Source: Dehalococcoidales bacterium
GTDB taxonomy: Bacteria > Chloroflexota > Dehalococcoidia > Dehalococcoidales > RBG-16-60-22
Direction of reading: 5' to 3'
Length of the DNA stretch: 33,660 nt
NCBI GenBank assembly: GCA_016783105.1
Contig: JADHXF010000011.1
Span: forward strand, 1 to 33,660
Below, piece by piece: positions 23,015 through 30,643 of the stretch; within the stretch, counting starts at the first letter, position 1; each line of letters opens with the position of its first letter. The notes beneath the pieces are model-generated. The model saw only the letters and a list, made by a program, of their open reading frames with translations. It made no database searches and was not told the DNA's origin. Both the position numbers and the translations under genes were made by a program.

Positions 23015-23899
23015 TTAAATCCTCTCGATGCGTTCTTCCCCAAACAGCCCGTAGGGCTTGATAATCATGACAATGATGATAATGACAAACGGAATGATAT
23101 CCTTGACTCCCGCCCACAGGTGGGGCGTCAGGTAGCCGCCCCCGAGGCTTTCGCAGAGCCCGATAATCGGGCCGGCAACCACAGCGCCAAGGAATGAATC
23201 AAGTCCGCCCAGTATCACCACCGAAAATGCCTTGAGGCCGGTCTCCACCAGCCCGTGGGTAATGCCGCCGATGCTGGAAATAAGTATGCCGCCAATGGCC
23301 GCCACCACGCAGGCGAACATCCAGGACCTGGAAAAAACGGCGGTCACCGGGATGCCACATGCCTGAACCGCCATCTGGTCGTCGGCGGTGGCCCTCATGG
23401 CAATGCCCATCTTGTGGTAGCGGAAGAAAAGGGTCAGGAGGACAAACACTATAAGGCAGATGCCGACCACCCACACGTATTCCTGGGAAACTACCGCCGG
23501 GCCGATATGAATGACTTCTCTGGGGAATAACCTGGGGAGCGCATCAACGCTCCAGGGCCAGATAAAGGTGACCACGCCCTCGATGAGGTAGCCGATGCCC
23601 AGCGTCACGGTAATGAGCGCCAGAATCGGCTGGGCGATGAGGGGGCGCAGGGCGAAGCGCTCAATAGACCAGCCCAGGCCGAGGGCGAAGAGAATGACCA
23701 GCGGGAATGCCAGCCAGATCGGGAACTCTGCCTGCACCAGCATGGCATAGGTAAACCATGAGGATATGAGCACGATCTGTCCCAGAGCCAGGTTGGCCAC
23801 GCTGCTCGACTTCCATATAAGGGCGAAGCCGAGGGCAATCAGCGCGTAGACCATGCCCACGGAAAGGCCGGTGATGACGTACTGTAAGAATTCAGCCAT
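23015..23899 (-). CDS. livH: Liv-type ABC transporter permease (LivH)
   Basis: This encodes 294 residues, an integral membrane protein with about eight hydrophobic segments. Family landmarks are ITGLSVGMVYALIALGFALI at the N-terminus, MGIAMRATADDQMAVQACGI (about 172-191, the coupling helix) and GLKAFSVVILGGLDSFLGAVVAGPIIG. It lies 15 bp downstream of the acyl-CoA ligase gene and 3 bp upstream of livM, so the cluster is transcribed as one unit from the ligase through to the PaaK-like gene. Confidence 0.92.
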   Translation of the reverse strand: MAEFLQYVITGLSVGMVYALIALGFALIWKSSSVANLALGQIVLISSWFTYAMLVQAEFPIWLAFPLVILFALGLGWSIERFALRPLIAQPILALITVTLGIGYLIEGVVTFIWPWSVDALPRLFPREVIHIGPAVVSQEYVWVVGICLIVFVLLTLFFRYHKMGIAMRATADDQMAVQACGIPVTAVFSRSWMFACVVAAIGGILISSIGGITHGLVETGLKAFSVVILGGLDSFLGAVVAGPIIGLCESLGGGYLTPHLWAGVKDIIPFVIIIIVMIIKPYGLFGEERIERI

Positions 23900-23914
23900 T
23901 TGACATAATATCCT

Positions 23915-25816
23915 TTAAGAAATATCTCTCACCTTGATGCTCGTGCTCACGAATCCCTGGCGGCCATCCCGATAGGTCACCGGAGCCTGCACGTTGATAT
24001 CTTTGCCGTTGTTATACATTGACTCAATCAGTTCTTTGTAGCGCTCCTCCATGAATTCGCGGCGAATTTTTCGGGTGCGGGTCAGCTCCGCCTCATCGGC
24101 GTCAAATTCCTTGTGCATGAGGACGAACCGCTGCACCCTTGCCGGCTCCGGCAGATAGCCGTTCACCCTGAGCAGGTCTTTACGTATGAGGTCGGCCACC
24201 TCCTCTTTCTGCGAGAGGTCGACGAAGGTGGTGTAGGGGATATGGTGGCGTTCAGCCCACTTACCGACCATGCCAAAATCGATATTGAGAATCGCCGAGA
24301 CAAAATCCTTGTCCTTGCCACCGATTACCATGGCGTCCTTGATGTAGGGACTGAACCTGAGCCTGCCCTCGACGTACTGGGGAGCGTACTTGATGCCGGA
24401 ACGCAGCTGCCCGAGGTGGTCCATCCGGTCAATGAACAGCAGATGTCCGTCATCATCAATGTTGACCGCATCGCCGGTGCGGCACCAGCCATCAACCAGT
24501 GTTGTCAGGGTCTTGCTATCGTCCTTATGATACCCGTTAAACAGGCATTTGTTTCTCACCAGAAGCTCGCCTTCATCGGTGATGCGCACTTCGGTGCCGA
24601 TGGCTGGCCGACCGACACTTTCAAATTTGATTTCACCTTTACCGTGCGAAGAGATAAGACCGGCTTCAGTGCTGCCGTAGTTCTGGCGCAGTTCTATGCC
24701 AATGGCGTGGATAAGGCGGAAAGTGTCCAGGCTGAGCACCGAACTGCCGGTTACGGCAAACCTGACATGGCTCAAGCCGAGGCGGTCTTTGAGCGCACGG
24801 AAAAGCAGGAAGTAGGCGATACCGTAGAGTAAGCGCCAGAACAGGCTTGGCTTTTTTTTGGCAAAATTAAAATCAGCCATTTTGTAACCCACGGGCATGA
24901 ACAGGCGATAGACAAAGCGTTTCAAAGGATGGGCGTCAATCATCTTGACCTGGATATCGCGCACCAGGCTTTCCCACTGGCGGGGCCCGTAGATGACGAA
25001 GTTGGGGCCGACTTCACGGGTGTCCTCGGCGATGGTCCCCGGTTCTTCGGGGAAATTGAGCCTTGCCCCGCTGAGGAGGTGGGGGATGGTGGCGAAAAAG
25101 CTGTCGCCGACCCATGCCGCCGGGAAGTTGGAGATAAGGTCGTCGTCCTCGGTTAGCGGATAGCGGTCAACAAAAGACCGGGCAGTGTTGATGAGCGCTT
25201 GGTGGGTGAGCACGGCTCCCTTGGGCAGGCCGGTGGTGCCGGATGTGTAGTAGATAAAGGCAGTGTCGCTGCCCTTACCCTGCTCTATGTTCTGCTCGAA
25301 CAGTCCCTGATGCTTCTGCTCATATGCCCTGCCCAGCTTGATGACCTCGGCGAAGGAAATCAGTGTCGGGTCATCGTAGTTCCTCAGGCCCTTGGGGTCC
25401 CAGTAGATAATTTTTTTCAACTCGGGCAGTTCCTCTTTAATTTCCAGGAACTTGTCTGTCTGCTCCTGGTCATTGACGATGGCGAATCTGGCTCCCGATT
25501 GCTCGGCAATGTATTTCACCTCGGACGGGATGGAATCGACGAATATGCCGGTGACAATGCCCTGTGCCGCCTGCGTGGCGAACTCGCCCCAGAACCATTC
25601 CTGCTCATTATCCCCGATGATGCAGACTACATCGCCCGGTTTCAGCCCGAGACTTATCAGGCCCAGAGAAAAGTACTTTACTTTATCGTAGTAAGCCTGC
25701 CAGCTGTAGCGCTGCCAGACGCCGAAGTTCTTCATGGACATGGCAGTCCTCTGGGGCCACCGCTCGTAGTTGTGCTTTATCAGTTTTGGTATGGTATCCG
25801 GAACTTCAGCCAGCAC
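23915..25816 (-). CDS. Long-chain/aryl acyl-CoA ligase (AMP-binding, FadD15-like)
   Basis: This encodes 633 residues, full length for long-chain acyl-CoA synthetases of the FadD15 type. The ATP loop TSGTTGLPKG is at 191-200; QNYGSTEAG and GWCRTGD with a following FIDRMDHLGQL hinge are all present. It makes acyl-CoA from a free acid, ATP and CoA. The start is a GTG at 25816 with AAAGGA 7 nt upstream; no in-frame ATG fits. It is the first gene of the liv operon, an order that suggests trapping of the imported acid as a CoA ester. Upstream lie a terminator hairpin and a candidate promoter with a short leader ORF, so expression may be attenuated. Confidence 0.9.
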   Translation of the reverse strand: MLAEVPDTIPKLIKHNYERWPQRTAMSMKNFGVWQRYSWQAYYDKVKYFSLGLISLGLKPGDVVCIIGDNEQEWFWGEFATQAAQGIVTGIFVDSIPSEVKYIAEQSGARFAIVNDQEQTDKFLEIKEELPELKKIIYWDPKGLRNYDDPTLISFAEVIKLGRAYEQKHQGLFEQNIEQGKGSDTAFIYYTSGTTGLPKGAVLTHQALINTARSFVDRYPLTEDDDLISNFPAAWVGDSFFATIPHLLSGARLNFPEEPGTIAEDTREVGPNFVIYGPRQWESLVRDIQVKMIDAHPLKRFVYRLFMPVGYKMADFNFAKKKPSLFWRLLYGIAYFLLFRALKDRLGLSHVRFAVTGSSVLSLDTFRLIHAIGIELRQNYGSTEAGLISSHGKGEIKFESVGRPAIGTEVRITDEGELLVRNKCLFNGYHKDDSKTLTTLVDGWCRTGDAVNIDDDGHLLFIDRMDHLGQLRSGIKYAPQYVEGRLRFSPYIKDAMVIGGKDKDFVSAILNIDFGMVGKWAERHHIPYTTFVDLSQKEEVADLIRKDLLRVNGYLPEPARVQRFVLMHKEFDADEAELTRTRKIRREFMEERYKELIESMYNNGKDINVQAPVTYRDGRQGFVSTSIKVRDIS

Positions 25817-25865
25817 TTCAATGTCCTTTAGCTATCTTTTCTTTCTAAAAATGACCGATTTTTGG

Positions 25866-25894
25866 TTATAAAAATACCTCCCGCCCGGGAGGTA
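25866..25894 (-). terminator. Intrinsic terminator/attenuator upstream of the acyl-CoA ligase gene
   Basis: The sequence TACCTCCCG (25875-25883) and CGGGAGGTA (25886-25894) form a perfect 9-bp stem, followed on the minus strand by TTTTTAT. It ends transcripts from the iorA-to-thioesterase operon and also lies downstream of a candidate promoter at 26034-26063, so it could act as a leader attenuator for the liv operon. Confidence 0.85.
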
Positions 25895-25932
25895 CTCTTA
25901 TCAATATACTTTCTTTATTTATTAATGATTAA

Positions 25933-26022
25933 TTATGTATATTCGCTTCCCCCCAAGCGCACCCCGATGCGCCCGGTAAAGACGAATTTGGTGTTCCCCG
26001 GTTGGTAACGAGTCGTACTCAT
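25933..26022 (-). CDS. Possible 29-residue leader peptide
   Basis: This short frame starts at an ATG at 26022 (MSTTRYQPGNTKFVF, then TGRIGVRLGGSEYT). It begins about 12 bp after the -10 of the candidate promoter at 26034-26063 and has no Shine-Dalgarno, so if translated it would be from a nearly leaderless message. It ends before the terminator hairpin. The length and position resemble a leader ORF, but coding is not proven; it could also be a conserved non-coding element. Confidence 0.3.
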   Translation of the reverse strand: MSTTRYQPGNTKFVFTGRIGVRLGGSEYT

Positions 26023-26033
26023 GATTGAGATGA

Positions 26034-26063
26034 AGTTTAGCATAATGAAAATGAGGCTGTCAA
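26034..26063 (-). promoter_or_regulatory. Candidate promoter for the acyl-CoA ligase/liv operon
   Basis: On the minus strand TTGACA (26063-26058) is followed after 18 bp by TAAACT (26039-26034). It lies just after the thioesterase stop codon and would give a leader of roughly 210 nt containing a short ORF and a terminator hairpin before the GTG at 25816. Confidence 0.5.
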
Positions 26064-26071
26064 TAACGGTG

Positions 26072-26515
26072 TTAGCGGGCGGTTGATTTTGAGGGCGCAT
26101 CAGCCAGCGGTATTGTTGTTCCCGTTGCCTTGGCGATGAGTTTCCCCTCCTGGTTGGTCACCGTCATCTCGGCGATGCTCACCCGTCGACCGCTCCTCAC
26201 CACGCGTCCCTCGGCGATAAGCTCATCGCCGGCTTTGGCCGGGGCGATGAAATGGATGTTGAACTGTGAGGCCACGTTGGGACGCTTCATTGAGTTCACC
26301 GCGTAGCCGAAAGCCTGGTCGGCCACGGCCATGGTAATGCCGCCGAAAGTAAGGCCGTTGAAATTCTGGTGTTCGGGGAGCACCTTGATGCTCACTCTGG
26401 AATAGCCCGGCTGGAGCTCCAGAAGCTGCATGTTCAGGAAAGAAGCGATGGGCTCATTCCTGGCTTCGGCCAGCAGTTCCGATACATTATCTGAGGCTTG
26501 ATTCTGCTCCGGCAT
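26072..26515 (-). CDS. PaaI-type hotdog thioesterase
   Basis: This encodes 147 residues, a single hotdog domain. These tetrameric cytoplasmic enzymes hydrolyse acyl- or aryl-CoA thioesters. The active-site helix NFNGLTFGGITMAVADQAFG carries the nucleophile-side Asp66, aligned with the PaaI Asp in LADTAF. The usual HGG is FGG, with Phe57 in place of His. The C-terminal strands (SQFNIHFIAPAKAGDELIAE) are typical. GAGG lies upstream of the ATG. It is the fourth gene after iorA, iorB and the aminotransferase (34-bp gap) and may release free acid from the CoA ester made by IorAB. It ends before a terminator. Confidence 0.83.
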   Translation of the reverse strand: MPEQNQASDNVSELLAEARNEPIASFLNMQLLELQPGYSRVSIKVLPEHQNFNGLTFGGITMAVADQAFGYAVNSMKRPNVASQFNIHFIAPAKAGDELIAEGRVVRSGRRVSIAEMTVTNQEGKLIAKATGTTIPLADAPSKSTAR

Positions 26516-26549
26516 TGTTTATACCTCTACATAATGGCTGGCAAGACTC

Positions 26550-27740
26550 TCATCCGGTCAGGCCGTATTTCCGTGCCGCCTGGCGCAGGCCATTGAGCGA
26601 ACCTTTCAGGACTTTATCTTCCACGCAGTAGGCAATGCGGAAATAGCCCGGCGTGCCGAAACCTCGACCGGGAACGGTCAGCACTTTCAATTTCTGTAGT
26701 TCCCGGACAAAGGCAACATCGTCCTCAATCGGGGACCTGGGGAAAATGTAGAAAGCCCCCTGGGGCTTGACCATCGAATAGCCCATCTCCGATAGATTGT
26801 CGAACATGAAATCTCTCTTTTGCTGGTACTCGGCTACCGAGACGGTGACTCCCTGAAGGTGGCGCACAATGTGCTGCATCATGGCTGAGGCGTTGACAAA
26901 GCCGAGCGTCCGGTTGACATGGATGAAGCCGTTGACCAGCTCTTCCCTGCCCTGGCATTCCGGGTGCACGGCGATGTAGCCGATTCTCTCCCCGGGCAGG
27001 GCTAAATCTTTTGAATGCGAAGTAGCGACGATACTGTTGCGGTGGTGGTGTGCTGGGAAGGGGTACTTGAGGCCATCGTAAATCAGTTTGCGGTAAGCTT
27101 CATCGCTGATGAGCAGAATGTGCGTTCCGAGCCGGGCCTCTTTCTTGCTGAGCACTTCACCGATGGCGCGCAACTTTTCCTCGCTGTAGACCGCACCCGA
27201 AGGATTGTTGGGCGAATTGATAAGTACGGCTCTCGTTTTTTCATTGACGGCCTGTTCCAGTTCATCCACTCTGGGGGCAAACTGCTCATCCGTGGACAGA
27301 ATACGGGAGATTCCATAGTGGTTATCCACGTAGTGGGTGTACTCGGCGAAGTAGGGGGCAAAGATGATGAGCTCATCTCCCTGATTCAGTATCGTTTTCA
27401 ATATGACATTCAGCGCGCCGGCCGCTCCGTGGGTCATCACGATATCCTTGCCGGTGAATTTGATGCCTGTCTCCAGCGCAAGCTGTTCGGCCACGGCGGC
27501 TCTGGTCTCGTCGTAGCCGGCATTGCTCATGTAGCGGTGCGTCCCAGGGGCAGGGTGCTCGGTAATTTTCTTCAGTTCCCGGAAGAACTCGGCTGGCGGC
27601 TCCATGATGGGATTGCCCAGAGAGAGGTCAAAGATGTTTTTCTCTCCGTACTGCTTTTTCAGAATGGCGCCTTCTTCAAACATGCGGCGAATCCAGGAAC
27701 CACTCGCCATGCTTTCCTTAACTCTTGCTGATACGGACAC
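26550..27740 (-). CDS. PLP-dependent aminotransferase, class I/II
   Basis: This encodes 396 residues of fold type I. The PLP lysine is Lys244 (TSHSKDLALPGERIGY); the other cofactor contacts are SPNNPSG (176-182), Asp213 and Tyr216 (SDEAY), and Arg252. It converts amino acids to 2-oxoacids. The start is taken as GTG at 27740, overlapping the 3' end of iorB by 23 bp, because the opening MSVSARVKES...SWIRRMFEEG matches the family N-terminus; an ATG at 27710 with AAGGA is the alternative. The overlap with iorB means the oxoacid it makes is probably the IorAB substrate, which points to aromatic or branched amino acids. Confidence 0.88.
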   Translation of the reverse strand: MSVSARVKESMASGSWIRRMFEEGAILKKQYGEKNIFDLSLGNPIMEPPAEFFRELKKITEHPAPGTHRYMSNAGYDETRAAVAEQLALETGIKFTGKDIVMTHGAAGALNVILKTILNQGDELIIFAPYFAEYTHYVDNHYGISRILSTDEQFAPRVDELEQAVNEKTRAVLINSPNNPSGAVYSEEKLRAIGEVLSKKEARLGTHILLISDEAYRKLIYDGLKYPFPAHHHRNSIVATSHSKDLALPGERIGYIAVHPECQGREELVNGFIHVNRTLGFVNASAMMQHIVRHLQGVTVSVAEYQQKRDFMFDNLSEMGYSMVKPQGAFYIFPRSPIEDDVAFVRELQKLKVLTVPGRGFGTPGYFRIAYCVEDKVLKGSLNGLRQAARKYGLTG

Positions 27741-28323
27741 CTTGTATTTCCTTTCTGCCGCGGTCGAAGGCGGTGAGGTTTATCTTTCTGACCTTCTCCG
27801 GTAAACGATTGGCAATGCTCTCTTTCCAGGTGCTGACCCTGAAGGGCATAAAATGCGAAGCGCAGCCGAGCATGAAGATGTTGAGCGCCCTGATATTGCC
27901 CAGTTCTTTCGCCCTGTCTGTGCCGTTGATGAAGTATACCCGGTCGGTAATCTGCTCCAGAACACCCTGTATTTCTTCGTCAGTCGGGTAGCGGGTATTG
28001 CCTAGGCTCACCGAGAGGGGAGGCAGGGCATGGTTGTTGACGACGGCGATGCCGCCGGGTCGGAGGTAGCTGGCCCAGCGGGCCGCCTCCAGCTTTTCCA
28101 GGGCGATGAGCAGGTCGACATCACCTTCTCTAATCAGTGGCGACCACACCTTCTCCGCGATGCGCATGTGGCTGAGCACGCTGCCGCCGCGCTGAGCCAT
28201 ACCGATGGTATCGGTTTTTTTGACGTCGTAGTCGGCGGCGATGGCCGTCTCGCCGATGATATCGCTGGCCAGGATAATCCCCTGACCTCCCGCGCCGGTA
28301 ATCAATAAATTCATTGGTCTCAT
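27718..28323 (-). CDS. iorB: Indolepyruvate ferredoxin oxidoreductase, beta subunit
   Basis: This encodes 201 residues, the gamma-domain subunit of 2-oxoacid:ferredoxin oxidoreductases. The nucleotide-binding-like loop GAGGQG is at 10-15, and TDTIGMAQRGGSVLSHMRI follows. With IorA it oxidatively decarboxylates aryl pyruvates to aryl-acetyl-CoA and reduces ferredoxin. It starts 4 bp after the iorA stop and overlaps the aminotransferase, so the three are translated together. An internal ATG three codons in is an alternative start, as the ribosome site is weak for both. A 2-oxoisovalerate or other 2-oxoacid preference cannot be excluded. Confidence 0.9.
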   Translation of the reverse strand: MRPMNLLITGAGGQGIILASDIIGETAIAADYDVKKTDTIGMAQRGGSVLSHMRIAEKVWSPLIREGDVDLLIALEKLEAARWASYLRPGGIAVVNNHALPPLSVSLGNTRYPTDEEIQGVLEQITDRVYFINGTDRAKELGNIRALNIFMLGCASHFMPFRVSTWKESIANRLPEKVRKINLTAFDRGRKEIQGVRISKS

Positions 28324-28327
28324 TTTG

Positions 28328-30145
28328 TTACTTCAACTGGTTTATCTTTGACGGCGGGCCAATTGCCTGCTTGGGGCATATCTGCTGGCAGACGGCACAG
28401 GTATCCCCAACGCACAGTGAAGGCTCAATGTAAAACTGCTCGTCCGTTCGCTGGATTGCCGAGCAGCCGAGCAGCAGGCAGGTTCCACAAAGATTGCAGC
28501 TTTCCATGTCGATGGCTCTGGGCTCACCGCGCTTTGGCACCCGCACCGCGCAGGCACCGCGGACGATGACGACGGAAAGCTCAGGACTGTCCAGGGCGCC
28601 TCTGACGTTGCGTCGCAATTCTTTCATATCGAAAGCGTTAACGACCCTGACATCACTTACGCCAATGCCGCGAATCAGGTGCTCCAGTGCCACTTTATGG
28701 GCCTCCTTGCCCTGCACCGAGATGCCAGTGCCGGGGTGTTCCTGGTGTCCGGTCATGGCGGTGGTGCCATTGTCCAGGATGACCAGGGTTATCTTCGAGT
28801 TATTGTAGACACCATCTACCAGACCGGTAATTCCAGAATGCAGGAAGGTGGAATCGCCGATAACGGCCACCACCTTCTTGCCGATGTTGGCCTTTTCCAT
28901 GCCCAGCGCTTCCCCGATGCTGGCGCCCATGCAGGCGCAGGTGTCCATGGCGAGTAGCGGCGGGTATGCGCCCAGCGTGTAGCAGCCGATATCGCCGGTG
29001 ATGATTAATGGCGAATCGGCCAGTGTCTTATTCTGTGCCTCGGCCAGCCTGGCACGCTGGCCAAGGCTGCTCAGCACGAAGAAAACGCCGGTGTGGGGAC
29101 AGCCGGGGCAGAGCAGAGGGGGACGACGGGGCAGCTCAATGCCGGTCCCCGTTTTCCGGCGCGGTGAACCAGGGAGAAGGCCGGCTTTCCGGCCCGCTTC
29201 ATAAATGATGTCGGGGTTGAGTTCGCCAACTCTGGGTATGAACTCCTTGCCGATTACCTCGATACCCATGGCCTGCATGTTTTCCTGCAGGAACGGGTCG
29301 AGCTCTTCCACAACCAGCAGTTTTTCTACCTGTTTGGCAAAGTGATGGAGAAGGTTGCGGGGGAGAGGGTATGTCATCCCGAGCTTGAGAAACGATGCTT
29401 CGGGGAATACTTCCCGGGCATACTGGTAGGCTACCCCGCTCGTCACCACACCGAGCTTTTTATTGCCCTGAACGACCTGATTGAGCGGGCAGGTCTCGGC
29501 ATATTCAGTGAGCTTGACCAGGCGTTCTTCCATGAGCGGGTGGCGGATGCGGGCGTGAGCCGGCAGCATGACATACTTGGCGGCATTGTACTTAAATGAC
29601 GGTTGTCTGTCAGGCAACTTCCGACTCCGCCTGACGTCCACCACCGTTTTGGAGTGGGAAATTCGGGTGGTGGTACGCACCATCACCGGCGTATCAAACT
29701 GCTCGCTGAGGTCAAAGGCATGAGCCATAAAGTCGTAAGCTTCCTGGCTGTCGCCTGGCTCCAGGACGGGCACCTTGGCCAGACTGGCATAATGGCGGTT
29801 ATCCTGCTCCCCCTGCGAGCTGTGCGCGCCGGGGTCGTCGGCGCAGATGACCACCAGCCCGCCATCGATGCCGGTGGTCGATGCTGCCATGAAGGGGTCG
29901 CTGGCCACGTTCAGCCCCACCTGTTTCATCGAGGCCATGGCTCGCACACCGGCATAGGACGCTCCCAGCACCACCTCCATCGCTACCTTTTCGTTGGTCG
30001 ACCACTCGGCGTAGACGTCATCAAAGCGGGCGATAGCTTCCAGAATCTCAGTACTTGGAGTTCCGGGGTAGGCGGCGGCAACCTTGACACCAGCGTGGTA
30101 GGCTCCCAGAGCGAGGGCTTCATTCCCGGATAAAAGCCTTTTCAT
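28328..30145 (-). CDS. iorA: Indolepyruvate ferredoxin oxidoreductase, alpha subunit
   Basis: This encodes 605 residues from the ATG at 30145 (MKRLLSGNEALALGAYHAGV), the normal length. The order is the N-terminal pyrimidine domain (YPGTPSTEIL, EKVAMEVVLGASYAG), CPGCPH (346-351), the thiamine diphosphate motif GDST (430-433) to ILDNGTTAMTG, and a C-terminal pair of [4Fe-4S] clusters (Cys550, 553, 556, 561 and Cys578, 583, 586, 590). A longer frame to 30313 adds a non-family N-terminus. A TGGTATAAT sits at 30163-30155, so transcription would begin about 3-4 nt before this ATG with no ribosome site: a leaderless message is likely. It is the first gene of the operon with iorB, the aminotransferase and the thioesterase. 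Confidence 0.92.
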   Translation of the reverse strand: MKRLLSGNEALALGAYHAGVKVAAAYPGTPSTEILEAIARFDDVYAEWSTNEKVAMEVVLGASYAGVRAMASMKQVGLNVASDPFMAASTTGIDGGLVVICADDPGAHSSQGEQDNRHYASLAKVPVLEPGDSQEAYDFMAHAFDLSEQFDTPVMVRTTTRISHSKTVVDVRRSRKLPDRQPSFKYNAAKYVMLPAHARIRHPLMEERLVKLTEYAETCPLNQVVQGNKKLGVVTSGVAYQYAREVFPEASFLKLGMTYPLPRNLLHHFAKQVEKLLVVEELDPFLQENMQAMGIEVIGKEFIPRVGELNPDIIYEAGRKAGLLPGSPRRKTGTGIELPRRPPLLCPGCPHTGVFFVLSSLGQRARLAEAQNKTLADSPLIITGDIGCYTLGAYPPLLAMDTCACMGASIGEALGMEKANIGKKVVAVIGDSTFLHSGITGLVDGVYNNSKITLVILDNGTTAMTGHQEHPGTGISVQGKEAHKVALEHLIRGIGVSDVRVVNAFDMKELRRNVRGALDSPELSVVIVRGACAVRVPKRGEPRAIDMESCNLCGTCLLLGCSAIQRTDEQFYIEPSLCVGDTCAVCQQICPKQAIGPPSKINQLK

Positions 30146-30154
30146 TACCGACAT

Positions 30155-30163
30155 ATTATACCA
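30155..30163 (-). promoter_or_regulatory. Extended -10 promoter of iorA (leaderless)
   Basis: TGGTATAAT on the minus strand has its -10 only 9 bp from the iorA ATG at 30145, leaving a 5' leader of a few nucleotides. No strong -35 is apparent at 17-18 bp. Confidence 0.6.
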
Positions 30164-30204
30164 ATGATAGCACAATTTGCCCATCGGAAAAACGCGTGAG
30201 GGAA

Positions 30205-30233
30205 TTGACAAAGGGAGTCCATAACTACATAAT
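30205..30233 (+). promoter_or_regulatory. Promoter of the GYD-domain gene
   Basis: TTGACA (30205-30210) and CATAAT (30228-30233) are separated by 17 bp, 33 bp upstream of the start codon. Confidence 0.75.
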
Positions 30234-30266
30234 ACGCTTAACAATTGGAGATGAAAGGAGGTTGCC

Positions 30267-30572
30267 ATGCCAGTATACATGATGCTTACCACCCTTACCG
30301 ATACGGGGCGCAAAGCGCTTCAGGATGACCCGGAGATATTGAAGGGATTCAATAAGGAAGTGGAATTCATGGGGGTGAAAATTCTGGACCAGTACGCGCT
30401 GCTCGGCCAGTACGACTTCGTTAATATTGTGGAAGCACCGAGCAATGAGATCGTGGCCAAACTGGCCACCAGATTGAGTGCGCAGGGCCACTTCTCCACG
30501 CTGACCCTGGCGGCAATCACGATCGATTCGCTCATTGAAACCCTGAAAGAGAAAGACAGACCCTGGCAGTAA
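30267..30572 (+). CDS. GYD-domain protein
   Basis: This encodes 101 residues. The GYD family is a small ferredoxin-like alpha-beta fold of unknown biochemical role. The hallmark stretch is LLGQYDFVNIVEAPSNEIVA (about residues 50-69; Gly-Gln-Tyr-Asp in place of the naming Gly-Tyr-Asp), followed by STLTLAAITIDSLIETL. It opens MPVYMMLTTLTDTGRKAL, as relatives do. AAAGGAGG lies 6 nt before the ATG, and it has its own consensus promoter divergent from iorA. Function is not assignable from context. Confidence 0.87.
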   Translation: MPVYMMLTTLTDTGRKALQDDPEILKGFNKEVEFMGVKILDQYALLGQYDFVNIVEAPSNEIVAKLATRLSAQGHFSTLTLAAITIDSLIETLKEKDRPWQ

Positions 30573-30643
30573 CCGTTACCGATGAAACCCTTTCAGTTTA
30601 ATCGCGCTGTATTTTTTATTTTACATAACGTTGTTTAAAAACC

